The notes under the pieces are model-generated. The model did no database searches. It was not told the DNA's origin and worked only from the letters and a program-made list of their open reading frames with translations. Shown piece after piece: positions 1 through 10,539 of a stretch of DNA of 32,120 nucleotides (position 1 is the first letter of the stretch; each line of letters begins with the position of its first letter). The translations under genes were made by a program, and so were the position numbers. This stretch comes from Baffinella frigidus (lineage: Eukaryota > Cryptophyceae > Cryptomonadales > Baffinellaceae): positions 169,411 to 201,530 of the forward strand of contig MU646705.1 in assembly GCA_026770585.1 (NCBI GenBank). Reading direction: 5' to 3'.

Positions 1-100
1 GGTTGAGGGTTGATGGTTGATGGTTGATGGTTGATGGTTGAGGGTTGAGGGTTGATGGTTGAGGGTTGATGGTTGAGGGTTGCTGGTTGAGGGTTGAGGG
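1..100 (-). repeat. TTGAGGG/TTGATGG minisatellite
   Basis: About 14 units of GGTTGAGGGTTGATGG type. Read on the minus strand they are C-rich (CAACCCTCAACCATC), the same sense as introns of the minus-strand gene, so this may be one of its introns. Confidence 0.85.
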
Positions 101-341
101 GTTCGCACCTGCACATGCAAAATTGCGTTTTCTTGCAAAAAGGATGAATCCCATTCTTAAACAAACTACACCAGATGGTGTGAGGTCGGCGCATGTCCCG
201 GCACGGTACGGTCACAACAATTGGCACACCACGGTTTCTGATGAGGATTCACAAGGAAGTAGTACTCATCCAAAAACACTGGCGACCACACGGCCTCTGC
301 TCTTCAGGAGCAGCGCACGAGCACCAGGTTGAAGCGAGACC

Positions 342-485
342 CTATCCCTCAAGTGCCCACAGGGTGGAAATCCACAGGGTGAATATTCACCCTCCACAGG
401 GTGAATATTCACCCTAACTCGCCCTAAGCAGGTCCCAGGGCCCTACCGTAGGGCGTATGAGCCTACTGGCCACTTAAGTGATAGC
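342..485. mobile_element. MITE family D copy 1
   Basis: CTATCCCTCAAGTG... and ...CACTTAAGTGATAG form the ends. The interior holds repeated AGGGTGAATATTCACCCT palindromes and CCCTACCGTAGGG. It is an inverted relative of the element at 3252. Confidence 0.72.
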
Positions 486-517
486 CCCTGTTGCAGCGCA
501 GAGCCTGAGAGAGTTGA

Positions 518-700
518 GCGCGTACCGTGAACTGGAGCGTCTCATACCACGCCAGAGGGCTCGAGGGAAACCGACGCCTTATCCACGCCAGATATGGCGT
601 CTTTGACTTAAGTATTGGGGAATTTCCCCTGCAAGATGTCAAAAGTGGATGTTTCGAGCCCTCTGGCGTGGTACGACCTCGCGGGGATAGCGAGAATCAA
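518..700 (-). repeat. echo copy of exon 4 of the minus-strand gene, split by a foldback element
   Basis: GCGCGTACCGTGAACTGGAG occurs at both 520 and 741 (plus strand). In the 518 copy the exon sequence is interrupted after CTCATA by a 125-nt element (548-672) and then resumes with TACGACCTCGCGGGGA. Confidence 0.82.
548..672. mobile_element. MITE family E copy 1, inserted in an echo exon with TA duplication
   Basis: CCACGCCAGAGGGCTCGA and TCGAGCCCTCTGGCGTGG are exact 18-nt inverted ends. The flanks read CTCATA and TACGAC; the paralogous real exon 4 reads CTCATACGA, so the element inserted at TA and duplicated it. Confidence 0.85.
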
Positions 701-747
701 GCGCCTTAGGGTTTAAGGTTTAGGGGTTATGGTGCCTAAGCGCGTAC

Positions 748-2567
748 CGTGAACTGGAGCGTCTCATACGAGAAAGCGGGAATCGTAACAGCCGCGTTCG
801 AGAAGACCCCCGCTTTATACCCCCCCGCGTTCGGATCCCCCTGCGCACGACACCCATGGTTAGATTCGCCGAGCTCAGGGCAGGAGAGAGCGCATCGGCA
901 GCATGTAACGCACAGACTGCTCGCCCGGTAGCTAGTTGATTATTTAGTTCAAATGGATTAATTTAGATGCTTGGGAGTAGCCGGTAGCGAACCTTGGGAG
1001 TGATGGGGCCTCAGTGAGTGGGAGTGACGGGGCACACACCTGGTTGACACCGACTTCCAATCGTTGAGGAGACGAGACCATGTAGAAACCTACGCCTGGA
1101 AATGAAGGACTACCCCAAATTCGAAATCAAGGTCTACCCATTTTTGTAGAAATGGGCTCCGCGCGGAATCAAGGTCAGGTGAGGAGGTCAGGCAATTTGA
1201 TAAAAAGTCGTCGAACACGACGTTTTATGCTATCTTCGGCATGCCCGAAATGCCTAAAACAGAATCAAGCACCCGTAACATGTCACAAAACAGGGAAAAC
1301 GATTTTTGGACGTTCCTGACCTCCTTACCTGACGACGCAAATTCCGCGCGGAGCCCATTTCTACAATACGGATTTGTGGGAGGAGCGAAGGGGGACGCAC
1401 CTGGTTGACAGCGACCTCCAATCGTTGAGGAGACGAGACCATGCAGAACCCCACGCCTGGAAATGAAGGACTACCCCAAATTCGAAATCAAGGTCTACCC
1501 AAATTATTAATAAGGATCTTTGGGGGGAGAGATGGGGGACGCATTTGGTTGACAGCGACCTCCATGCGTTGAGGAGACTACCCCAAAATCGGAATTAAGG
1601 AATACCCCAAATGAAAGACTAACTACCCAAAATTAAAGACTAACCAAGTGATGGGGATTATCCTTGGGAGTGAAGGGGGACGCACCTGGTTGACAGCGAC
1701 CTCCATGCGTTGAGGAGCCGAGGCGAAGTAGAACTCCACGCACCGCCGCACCGGTGCCTGTTTCGGGTTTCGGGATTGGTGTTTCGGGTTTACGGTTCAG
1801 GATTCTGGGTTTGGGATTTAAGGGTCCAGGAAGTTGATCATCGCAGAGCCCTTATCGTAGCTGGCGGGTCAGGGTTTAATTTTGGGGTTCAGGCCCGACA
1901 CCCGAAACCTTGAAACTAAACCCTGAACCCCGAAACCCTTGATCATCGCAGAGCCCTCGTCGTACCACCAACCCTCACGGAAAGACCAAATCGTCGATTT
2001 TCGACCTCATATTCACCTTGCAGAGACCCCAGATCTGGGGTCTCTGTTTCAACTTAAGTCCCAATCTTGGTACAAAACCAACTTTTGGGAACAGGTCGAA
2101 ATCAACCGATTTGGTCCTTCCGTGAGGGTTGGTGGTACTTGGCGTGATTACGAAGTTGAGCGCTTCCAGACCTTTTGGCTCTGCCTCACTCGGGCTAACC
2201 GACAATTCTCAAGTTGACATGCTGGGTTCGCGGTACACACCCAGGACGCACGGCCGCTCCTGTGGCCTGTCTGACTATCCAGTTGGACCCGTCGCACAAT
2301 TTGCAGCCACATTCCTCACACTCGGACGCAACCCTCAGTAGTCAGCACCCACCATCCCGACGTGCTGCAGCCTTCACCGTCTCCCACGCCAAACGGAGTC
2401 TCAAAGTGAAGGTCCTACGATCTCACAGAGACCCTCAGTGTGAGAACACCCCTCTTGACCGAAGCGGGTCCGTCCCACGGCGCATGGACTATTGGATCGC
2501 TCAACTTCAAGCTCGAGAGTAATAAAGAAGAAACACGGCTTTCTCTCCCGCCGCCAGCGCGTCGTGA

Positions 2568-2601
<34 letters not shown>

Positions 2602-5028
2602 GTCTCTCTCTGCGTCTCTCTCTCGCTCTCTCGCTCGCTCGCTCTCTCTCTCGCGCGCTTTCTCTTTCTCTCTCGCTCGCTCGCTCTCTCTCTCTCTCTC
2701 TCACTCTCTCTGCTCTTTCTGTATCTCTCTCTCTCTGAATAGTCTCAGTATAGTGCCATACCTCGCCAGTCGCCGAAGCCTCGAAGCATACAGACAGGTC
2801 ATCCGCCTCCGGGAAGATCTTGGTGGGATCGAGAGCCTGGAGCATGAACAGCTCTTTCCGCCCCACCTGACGCGTGAAGGCTAACCGTCATAAAACACCC
2901 CATTTCATTTTTATTATTTCCACCAACAAATTTACCTGACCACCTGATCCCACGTCGTGCGTTCAATACCACGTCTTGGATTTGTTATCAGAGGGAGAGA
3001 GTTGCTTTATTGAAGAGTTGTAATCAGATTTTTTTTCTAGTTATCAGTATCCTAGCTCTGTGCAACCTGATTTCTTCTCATCATTAAATTTTTTTAGCCG
3101 TAGATGGACAGTGAATTTGTACCGGGGAACCTCCTTTAAAACTAAAAATGCCGGCTAAATGTTTTTAATGATGAGACGAAAACAAGTGGGACAGAGCTAG
3201 GTATCGATACGGTTTGTTGTTTGTTTTCACCATGGGGTATTATTCAACAACGTATCCCTCAAGTGGCGAGTAGGCTCATACGCCCTACGGTAGGGCCCTG
3301 GGACCTACCTAGGGCGAGTTAGGGCGAATATTCGCCCGTCAGCCACTGAAGGGATACGCCTACCATGATGAAATCTGCCAGGTTCCCTACAGTTTTTTAA
3401 CAATAGACTGCGTGCTAAGAGAAAATATCCAAAGAGCAAATCTTGATAGGGGTGGGGTGGTGCTTCTCCTGTCTCAGCGCCTTCGAATACCAATTCTGAC
3501 GACGAATCCACGATACAATTCTGATAACAATTCGGATAACAAGGCGCTGAGACAGGAGGAGCACCACCCAGCACAGCTGGGCGGTGACCCCCCCCACACG
3601 CGTCCCTCTCTCACTCAAAAACGCCCTTTCCTACAAGACAGCCCACTCGCTGCTGTCACCAACCCCCCCCCACCAGACTGGTGGGGATATCAGCAGCTGG
3701 CTGTTATGATTCTCAATAAATAGCAGATTATCGGCCAGCTGCTGTTAAGTCTGGCGGCACCAGTCTCTGTAGGAGAGTCTCTGTCCACTCAGTACAGCCA
3801 TGCGTCTTGCAAATTCTCCCCTATCCGCTTTGACATTTCCCCATCCCTCTGCCTCTCCCTCTGGGGAGTGCTCCAAGCTAGTTTCGGAACAAGACAGAAT
3901 CTGTCCCGCGATCTTAGCCTTCCAACGCCGAAGATAAGGGGGTTGTTGCTATTTTAGGCATAAAATGATGCTATCTTACGCCTTGTTATCTGGACAGATT
4001 CCGGTATGTTCCGAGATGAAAGCTGTCTTGCAACATCCCCCCGATCCCCCGATGTTTTCACTATGGAGTATTCCACACAGCAAAGTTCGAAGGGATTTCG
4101 AATAACCCCAAATCAATAGGACATAGGACCCTACGGTAGGCAAACCGTAGTGACATAGGGGGTTTGCTACAGATAAGGTAACGAAAAGGTGGCCCGATTT
4201 GGGCCGAAAATCCCTTCGTAGCCCGCTGTGTGGTCTCTCTCTCGCTCGCTCACTCATAATACTCCACAGTGAAAACCCTCCTCTGCCTCTCCCGCTGGGA
4301 TTTTTTCCAAGCTGCTTCCACCTCCACTGCCCCCTCCTCTTTCCCATTGTCCAGTTTTCTTCCTCAACCCCGCCCCCCCCCGACCCCTCCTCCCAAGTTT
4401 TGAGAAAAAGGTACCCAAGCATCCCATACTAGGCTACAGTCGCCAGCATGCGACGCATGGCTCCACCAACCCAACCCCGCGCCCAGCAGAGTGGAGGGGG
4501 ACGCACCTGCGTAACGGAGGCGGGCTGGCGAAGCACAGTCGTCGAGGTCTTGATCACCCCGTCATTGATCTTCTTCAGCAGGTTGGGCGACGGGGTGTAT
4601 TTGAACCCAGTCGCGCCGTTCGCAGCCACGACGAAGCAGATCGAGGAGTCGGGGCACGCGAGGTCGCCCCATTTTAGGACGGACATGTCGCAGACCGGCT
4701 GACCGGCCCAGTTGAGCCCGCAAGGCACAGCCAGCTTCCTCCCGTCGACCGGCGTCCCGAGGGTATCCCTCCGCACGTTGAGCGTGTTGAACACGGTGAG
4801 CGGGGCCTCAACGAACGTCGCTGGTACCGCTCCAACACACGCCACCCCTACCGCCGCCACCAGCGCCATCAACGGCGCCGTTAGCCCCCGCCCCCGCCGC
4901 CGCCCCACCGAACCCCGCCCCACCTCAACCTGTCTCCGCGCCGGCCCTGCCACGCAGTCCTCCTCCCCGCTGGCGCGGCGCGAATGCCCGCCCTCTTCGG
5001 CCGCCATGGCGCCGACATGAGGCGACAT
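748..5028 (-). CDS. unrecognised type II membrane or secreted protein, 5' part (four exons seen)
   Basis: Exons on the minus strand: 5028-4507 (ATG at 5028), 2866-2762, 1757-1686, 840-748. All are phase 0 with AG acceptors and GT donors (GTGCGT, GTATGG, GTGCGT, GTACGC). The first exon has a basic, Arg/Gly-rich stretch of about 48 residues, one hydrophobic segment (about residues 49-70, APLMALVAAVGVACVGAV), then a Cys-containing exoplasmic-looking domain (VPCGLNWAGQPVCDMS, LACPDSSICFVV). Later exons give FPEADDLSVCFEASATGE, CVEFYFASAPQRMEVAVNQ and AAVTIPAFSYETLQFT, which look beta-rich. I do not recognise the family. Support for the later exons comes from phase, splice sites and echo copies further along the gene (1541-1576, 1395-1445, 1032-1083, about 518-553). 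Antisense-oriented telomere-like repeats down to position 1 suggest the gene continues off the left edge. An alternative start at Met53 would give a cleavable signal peptide. Confidence 0.6.
1024..1576 (-). repeat. three echo copies of exon 3 of the minus-strand gene with flanking intron
   Basis: Copies at 1032-1083, 1395-1445 and 1541-1576 share the exon end (read on the minus strand as CAACGATTGGAGGTCGCTGT, then CAACCAG and GTGCGTCC). The first two also share about 60 nt of adjoining sequence (CGCCTGGAAATGAAGGACTA), so the unit was duplicated with its intron flank. Confidence 0.82.
1144..1366. mobile_element. foldback element with about 50-nt terminal inverted repeats
   Basis: TTGTAGAAATGGGCTCCGCG at 1144 is mirrored by CGCGGAGCCCATTTCTACAA ending at 1366; pairing continues through GGTCAGGTGAGGAGGTCAGG / CCTGACCTCCTTACCTGAC. 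It interrupts the spacing between two echo copies of exon 3 of the minus-strand gene. Confidence 0.85.
1963..2137. mobile_element. MITE family B, 175 bp
   Basis: Termini TACCACCAACCCTCACGG and CCGTGAGGGTTGGTGGTA are perfect inverses, extended by AAATCG...CGATTT pairs to about 40 nt. An internal palindrome AGACCCCAGATCTGGGGTCT lies at about 2026-2045. A second copy is at 30264. Confidence 0.85.
2568..2740. repeat. CT microsatellite with CG interruptions
   Basis: Nearly pure CTCTCT with TCGCTCGC and CTGCGTCT interruptions, in an intron of the minus-strand gene just past exon 2. Its Ser/Leu/Arg-Glu translations are not genes. Confidence 0.95.
3052..3200. mobile_element. MITE family A, 149 bp, 5-bp target duplication GTATC
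   Basis: Terminal inverted repeats start CTAGCTCTG and end CAGAGCTAG, extending imperfectly through the TCTCATCATTAA / TTAATGATGAGA stretch. GTATC is present at 3047-3051 and again at 3201-3205. No coding capacity, so non-autonomous. Confidence 0.9.
3252..3357. mobile_element. MITE family D copy 2
   Basis: GTATCCCTCAAGTGGC and GCCACTGAAGGGATAC form the ends; the interior has CCCTACGGTAGGG and GGGCGAATATTCGCCC palindromes. It lies in intron 1 of the minus-strand gene. Confidence 0.78.
3455..3569. mobile_element. foldback element with about 30-nt arms
   Basis: TGTCTCAGCGCCTT near 3470 pairs with AAGGCGCTGAGACA at 3541; together with the outer GGTGGTGCT / AGCACCACC the arms are about 30 nt with one mismatch. 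The loop has CTGATAACAATTCGGATAAC. Confidence 0.8.
4054..4276. mobile_element. foldback element in intron 1 of the minus-strand gene
   Basis: GTTTTCACTATGGAGTATT and AATACTCCACAGTGAAAAC form the ends with two mismatches; inner pairs CACACAGC/GCTGTGTG and GAAGGGATTTCGA / TTTTCGGCC-flanked CCCTTCG continue the fold. A CT tract lies near the right arm. Confidence 0.75.
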
Positions 5029-6187
5029 CGCGAGAGAGAAGAGGCGCCGCCCGACGATCCAACCCGCGCACCTCTTCAACTCGAAAACCTGTAAAAACGT
5101 TTTTTGTCAACCACACAAAGTTGTTTCGTCAAAAGTGGAGGAATATTTGATTTGAATCAAATCCTCCACTTTTGGTGCCAAAAGTGCACTTCCTTCAAAT
5201 CCGATCGCGGTTGAACGATTCGAAGTCTCTGCGATCGAAGCTTGCTGGCGGTTGACCTCCAAATTGAGAGCGGCTTGGCGCTTGGTAACCGCCCTCCCGC
5301 TCCCCTGATCTCCGCCGTGCATTTTTTCCTGGTAAAAATGTTTGTGGGGGCTTTGATCTACCTACCGATTCCGGCCTGTGATTGCGTTTCTTGGGGCCCT
5401 GGAGGCTGTGTGCTGGGGCAACGGCTGGAGAGGAGGGGAAGATGGGGCAGGCTTTCATGAGGCGGTTCTCGTTGGACGTGGGACATGCCGGAAGGAGCTT
5501 GGTGCCTGAATCTTTGTGGTCGAACGTCGAGGTGGAGCAGCCGAGGTCCGGCGGCCTGTTCGTCGTACCGGAGGGGCGGATTTCTGGAACGCAAAGTGTG
5601 GGGAACGGACCTGTGCGAAGTCGCAGGAGGATAATGCGCGTGCAGTTCCGTGGGGTCGACCTGGAGGGGTGGCTTTGTTCAGTTCCAGACTCTGGGGCCG
5701 CAGCGGTCCGGGCTCAGGAGATTGAAGCAACGAGCTTTGCTATCAAGAATATGGATTAGGGTGGGTCAAGCTGAGAAGTTGGGGCGCTGTCAGTGGAGTT
5801 GTGCAGGAGAGGGGTCGGTCCCTCCTCCTCAGGATTTATTTCGGTCTTCACCCCCCCCCCCTTTGAACCCACCGCTCGCAGGCAGCTCAGGAAGGGTCCG
5901 GAGCTGAAGGACAGATGGGAATAACTTATCGCTGGACTAACTAATCCCCAGACCGCTGGGGTCGAGTGCGGGAAGTTCGCCCGTCGCATAGGGCATGCGG
6001 CAACGCGCGACAGTAGGGCCCCCGGCCGCTCCTGACAAGCTCCCGCGACCCGCAGGGGCCTAGGCAGGCTGCTCGGGTGGATTTCTGTGCAGCGCTCAGC
6101 TAAATTTAGTGTGGGGAGTTCGTAGTGCAGCCCCCCCGGCCGCCGCGCCCTAACGCGCTCCCGCGACCCGCAGGGGCCTAGGCAGGC
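5029..6187. promoter_or_regulatory. divergent intergenic region between the minus-strand membrane-protein gene and CFAP57
   Basis: There is no convincing coding exon here. The region is GC-rich and should hold both promoters and 5' UTRs. Near the minus-strand start there is a hairpin at 5129-5175 (arms AAAAGTGGAGGA and TCCTCCACTTTT around an A/T-rich centre). Just before the CFAP57 ATG a segment of about 35 nt is duplicated: the GACCCGCAGGGGCCTAGG block occurs at about 6046-6067 and again at 6162-6187. A further pair shares GTTCCGTGGGGTC at about 5643 and in CFAP57 intron 1 at about 6308, so a short unit was also copied across the start exon. Confidence 0.5.
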
Positions 6188-7663
6188 ATGTCGACAGAGG
6201 GTCTCACGGCGTTCCTCGACTTCTCCCATTGCTTCGGGGCCAAGGTCCCTCCCCCCTAAAGCTGACTCATCATTCCATCTCGCTGACACATGAGGAAGCG
6301 GGTGTGCCGTTCCGTGGGGTCAACCTCGAGGGCGTTGTATTTTCGAACCCTGAACCCTGGACCCTAAACCCTAAACCCTAACCCTTAAAACCTAAAGCCT
6401 AAAGCCTAAACCCTCAACCCGAATCCCGAACCCCCAATCCCCTAATCCCCAACCCCCACACCAGGCGGGCATCCGAGACAATGTGGTGCACACGTCCGAG
6501 ACGATGGTGGCGTACCCTGCGGGGCGGCACCTCTGCACCTACAACACGGAAACGCGCGATATGTCCTTCATCGTACAGGTTGAGGGGTTAGAGGGATAAG
6601 TCATGAGGTTCAGGGTTCAGGGTTGAGGGGGTTGCCTGCGGGGCGGCACCTCTGCACCTACAGCACCGAGACGCGCGACACGTCGTTGATCGTGCAGATC
6701 GTCTAGCTCTGCCTCACTCGGGTTGACTGTTAGAGTATTCTCAAGTCGACATGCTGGGTGTGCGGTACCAATCCGTCAACGTTGGGGCGGGGAAGAGCCT
6801 GAGCTCACCGAATTGGTGAGCCGTACAACACCGAGTCCCGCGACCTGTCCTTGATCGTGCAGGTTTAGGATGATCAGGCGTTAGGGGTGATGGGGTGATG
6901 AATTAGGCCCATTGAACCACCAGCCCTCCTAAGTGGCTCAAATAGTGCCCTGTAAGGTCTTCGATTTTACCTTGGATCGGGGTCACTTTTGACCTCCATG
7001 TCAAGGTAAATCGAAAATTTCCCAGAGCACTATTCGAACCACCTCCAAGGGCTAGTGGAAGAACGTGACCTGCATCGTGCAGGGTGTGCCTCCCGGGTCC
7101 AGGTCCAGGGTTCAGGGTTCAGGGGGTTGATGGGGGTTGAGGGATCAGGGATTAGATTGCCACAACCTGGCAGTTGACTGAACCCGGGGCGGTGACAGGC
7201 TGAGCATGTGGAGAGCATGACGGCAATGGCGACCTCGCACAACCGCAAGTACATTGGGGTGTGCGAGCGGCTTACCGACGGGGGGGGGCAGGTTCGTCCC
7301 CTCCCCTACACCATTACACCCTGGACCCTAGCCCCTGAACCCGAATTCCTCATTCCTAAACCCTGAACCCCGGAACCCTGAACCCTGGATCCTGAACCCT
7401 GGACGCTGAACCCTGAACCCTGAACTCTGGACCCTGAATCCTGCACCCTGACCCCCGAACCCTAAACCCCAAACAATCCTCCGTCTCCTCCCGCACCAAA
7501 CCTGTTTCTACGTAAAACGTGCAGCGCTGCAAAGTTGACAATCAACTTGTGAGCAGGTGACGATTCGTAACGGCTGTCAACTTTTGAGCAGGTGACGATT
7601 TTCAACGCGGCGTCTGAGAAGCGGGTGCGCACGCTCACGCACCCCGACTGCAAGTGAGACCCC

Positions 7664-7694
<31 letters not shown>

Positions 7695-10539
7695 GCTCGC
7701 TCTTTCTCTCTTTTTCTCTCTCTCGCTCTCTCTCTCGCTCTCTCTCTCGCTCTCTCGCTCCCTCTCTCTCTCGCTCTCTCTCACTCGTCCCCCACAGCAC
7801 CGAACCCCTGAACCCTACACCCTACAGCCCAGCCCTGAACCCTAAATCCTGAACCCGAAACGTAACCCCTTAAACTTAAACCCAAACCACAAAGCCTGAC
7901 CCCTGCATCCTAACCAACCCCTAACCCCTCCCCCCCCACCAGATTCTTCACAGCACTAGCATTCTCGATCGATTCGAAGTTCCTGGTCACGGTCGGGTGT
8001 GCGCCGGAGTACACTCTCGTCTACTGGAACTGGTACCCCCCAAACCCCTTTCGTATATTTCTATAGCCCGCGTATAGTTTGCCGCCAGCGGCACGTTTTT
8101 GTAGTTTTCGCCATGACCCTAAGCTGGTTTGTTCATGGTACATAGACCATCTCGGCTGGCGGGTTCGTGCTCGCCAAATAGAACATCTCAGTAGGTTGGA
8201 TTGTTCTTGCCAAATCGGCCATCTGAGCCGCGTGCGTGGACAGGTACTAAAACCCTAAACCCTAAACCCTAAACCCTCAACCCTAAACCCCAAACCCTAA
8301 ACCCTAAACCCTTAACCCTAAACCCTTAACCCTAAACGCTAGGTACCAAAACAAGGTTGTGGCCAGTGGACGCGTCAACACACAGGTCCTCCCCCTCCCC
8401 CCACCTTGATCCGGCTGCTCCGCATTGGTGCCCTGTCTCAGGATGTGTATCATATGATCAATGATGTATTCAATTATGTATCCAGCGTCATTTCCCGTGC
8501 ATCTCGTAACCTGAAGACCTTCTCGTCTAAGCCCTAAACCCGATACCCTAAACCCTAAACCCTAAACCCTAAACCCTAAACCCTAAACCCTGAACCCTTA
8601 ACCCCAAACCCTAAACCCTACACTGCAGGTCAAGCGCGTCTCATTTTCACCGCTCGACAACGTCCAGCTCGCCACTTCCGGCCCGGGTAACCCTACTCCT
8701 GAACTCTACACCTGAAACCTTACACCCCACACCCTAAACACTGAACTTTAATTCTTCAATTCGTTGAACCCGAAACTTGAACACACCTTACACCCTAAAC
8801 TCTTGCCCCAAATTCTAAACCCCAGCTAAAACACACCCTGAAACCCTAAACCCTAAACCCTTCACCCCAAACCCCAAACCCTAAACCCTGAACCCTCGAC
8901 CCCCAAACAGGGCTGCTCAAGCTCTGGCGCCTGCAGGAGAACACACTAAAGGGGTTCAACATGGTCTAAACCCTGAACCCTAAACCCTAAAACCTAAACC
9001 CGAAACCCTCAACCCCAAACCCTCAACCCTAATATCCCCCAAACCCCCAAACCCTAAACCCTAAGCCCTGAACCCTAACCCTAAAAACCCCAAACCCCAA
9101 ACCCCAAACCACAAACCACAAACCCCAAACCACAAACCCCAAACCCCAAACCCAAACCACAAACCCCAGGTGTCCGGCAAGGCAGCAATGCAGTCGTTTG
9201 CGGACCACACGTGGGCGCCGGGGGAACGGTACCCTACACCCCAAACCCTAAACCCTCAACCCTCAACGCCAAACCCGGAACCTTCAACGCTGAACTCCAA
9301 ACCTTAAACTCTGAACCCTGAACCCTAAACGTGGGCGCCGGGGGAACGGCAGCCCCTCAACCTTCAGCCCTAAACCTCAACTCTCGAACCCTGAACCCGG
9401 AACGCTGAACCCTACACCCAACATCCTACACCCTGCACCCTACACCCTACCCCCTACCCCCTCAACCCTCAACCCTCAACCCACCCCCTCACCCCTCACC
9501 CCAAACCCCCAACCAACAACAGACTGCTAGCCGCAACGGAGAATGGGGATGTGCTGGTGATCGAGCAAGGGGAGCTGCGGGGTACGATCAAGAGCCGCCT
9601 CTCTGGCGAGACCATCAACACCATCGCGTGTTATTCTTCGGGCTTCATCATCGCAGGTCCGCCCTACACGCTTCACTCCTAAACACTGACCTTAAATCCT
9701 GAACATTACACAGTAAATAATTAACAGTAACCCTGAATCCTAAACCCTACACCATGAAATTTAAAACCCGAAACCAAATCACAAGGGGGCCCTCCACCAG
9801 CACCCTGATTTGTGTTTCGGGGGTGGGGCTTCGGGCGTCGTTTTTCTCGTATACTGACATCCGCGCCTCACTCCCTGTTTAGGGTTCGGGGTTAGCAAAT
9901 TCGTTGACCGGAAAGCAGTCCGTGGTCGCGCCATGCGGCAAACTGTTTGACAACCTCTAATTCATGAGGGCATGCAGACTCGCGCGACAGCGCTCTATTC
10001 AATTAGCGCACTGACTCCCCTATGGCGAATCAACGAATTTGCTAACCTCAAACCCTAAACAGGGAGTGAGGCGCGGATGTCAGTATACGAGAAGAACGAC
10101 GCGAAAGACCGGAGCGAGGACCGAGAGCTCTACCACCATTTCAAGACCTTCAAGACTTCAGATTCCCTGGGGGTAAGGCACCCCGTCTGATTGGGAGTGC
10201 GTGGCTCTGCCGAACACTGCTCTCTCTCCCTCTCTCTCTCCCTCTCCCTCTCTCTCCCTCTCTCTGTCGGACACTTTTCTCCTCAGTGCCAGACACTGCT
10301 ATCGCTGTGTGTCTGACCCTGCCTCTCTCTGTAACAGGAGATCAACTCGCTGTCGCTCTCACCCGGGGAAGAGAACCTCACCACTTGGAGCAATTGCCAT
10401 GCGCAATAATGTTTCATGTACCTTACAATCATGATTAACCTTCCATTCTGATATATGGCCTGGCACGGAACAGGAGATCAATTCGCTGTCGCTCTCGCCC
10501 GGGGAGGAGAACCTCGCCGTCTTCTTCTCGTCCAACCAG
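6188..10539 (+). CDS. CFAP57: CFAP57 exons 1-12 (first part of the WD40 region)
   Basis: Exons: 6188-6244, 6465-6578, 7199-7291, 7592-7653, 7943-8032, 8343-8385, 8629-8686, 8911-8963, 9170-9228, 9523-9656, 10063-10172, 10474-10539. Exon 1 reads [19 protein letters not shown] and joins in phase 0 to AGIRDNV, matching the family's start (HxFG followed by a conserved 'YPAG' strand in exon 2). Exon 5 carries [15 protein letters not shown] and VYWNW, exon 7 [15 protein letters not shown], exon 8 LLKLWRL, exon 10 ENGDVLVIE, exon 12 [19 protein letters not shown], all typical propeller strands. Exon 11 is charged ([15 protein letters not shown]), like the linker between propellers in homologues. Exon 12 has an incomplete copy just upstream (10338-10383); only the copy at 10474 continues in frame to a donor. 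Exon 1 is the least certain because it is short. Confidence 0.88.

Noticed and set aside
2507-2866. Open reading frame with a long Arg-Glu (and opposite-strand Ser-Leu) run
   Set aside because: The repetitive part is a translated CT microsatellite. Only its first 35 codons are kept, as exon 2 of the minus-strand gene.
3976-4422. 148-codon minus-strand frame
   Set aside because: It runs through a foldback element and a C-rich tract, and does not join in phase as an exon of the minus-strand gene.
5382-5759. 125-codon frame upstream of CFAP57
   Set aside because: No recognisable domain, no splice context and no homologous copy beyond a 13-nt shared block; kept only as part of the intergenic note.
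6631-6704. The second copy of exon 2 as an alternative coding exon
   Set aside because: It has no acceptor, the donor GT is changed to AT, and a MITE-like sequence follows directly.
7462-7845. Arg-Glu and Ser-Leu rich open frames on both strands
   Set aside because: They translate the CT microsatellite of CFAP57 intron 4; no conserved sequence.
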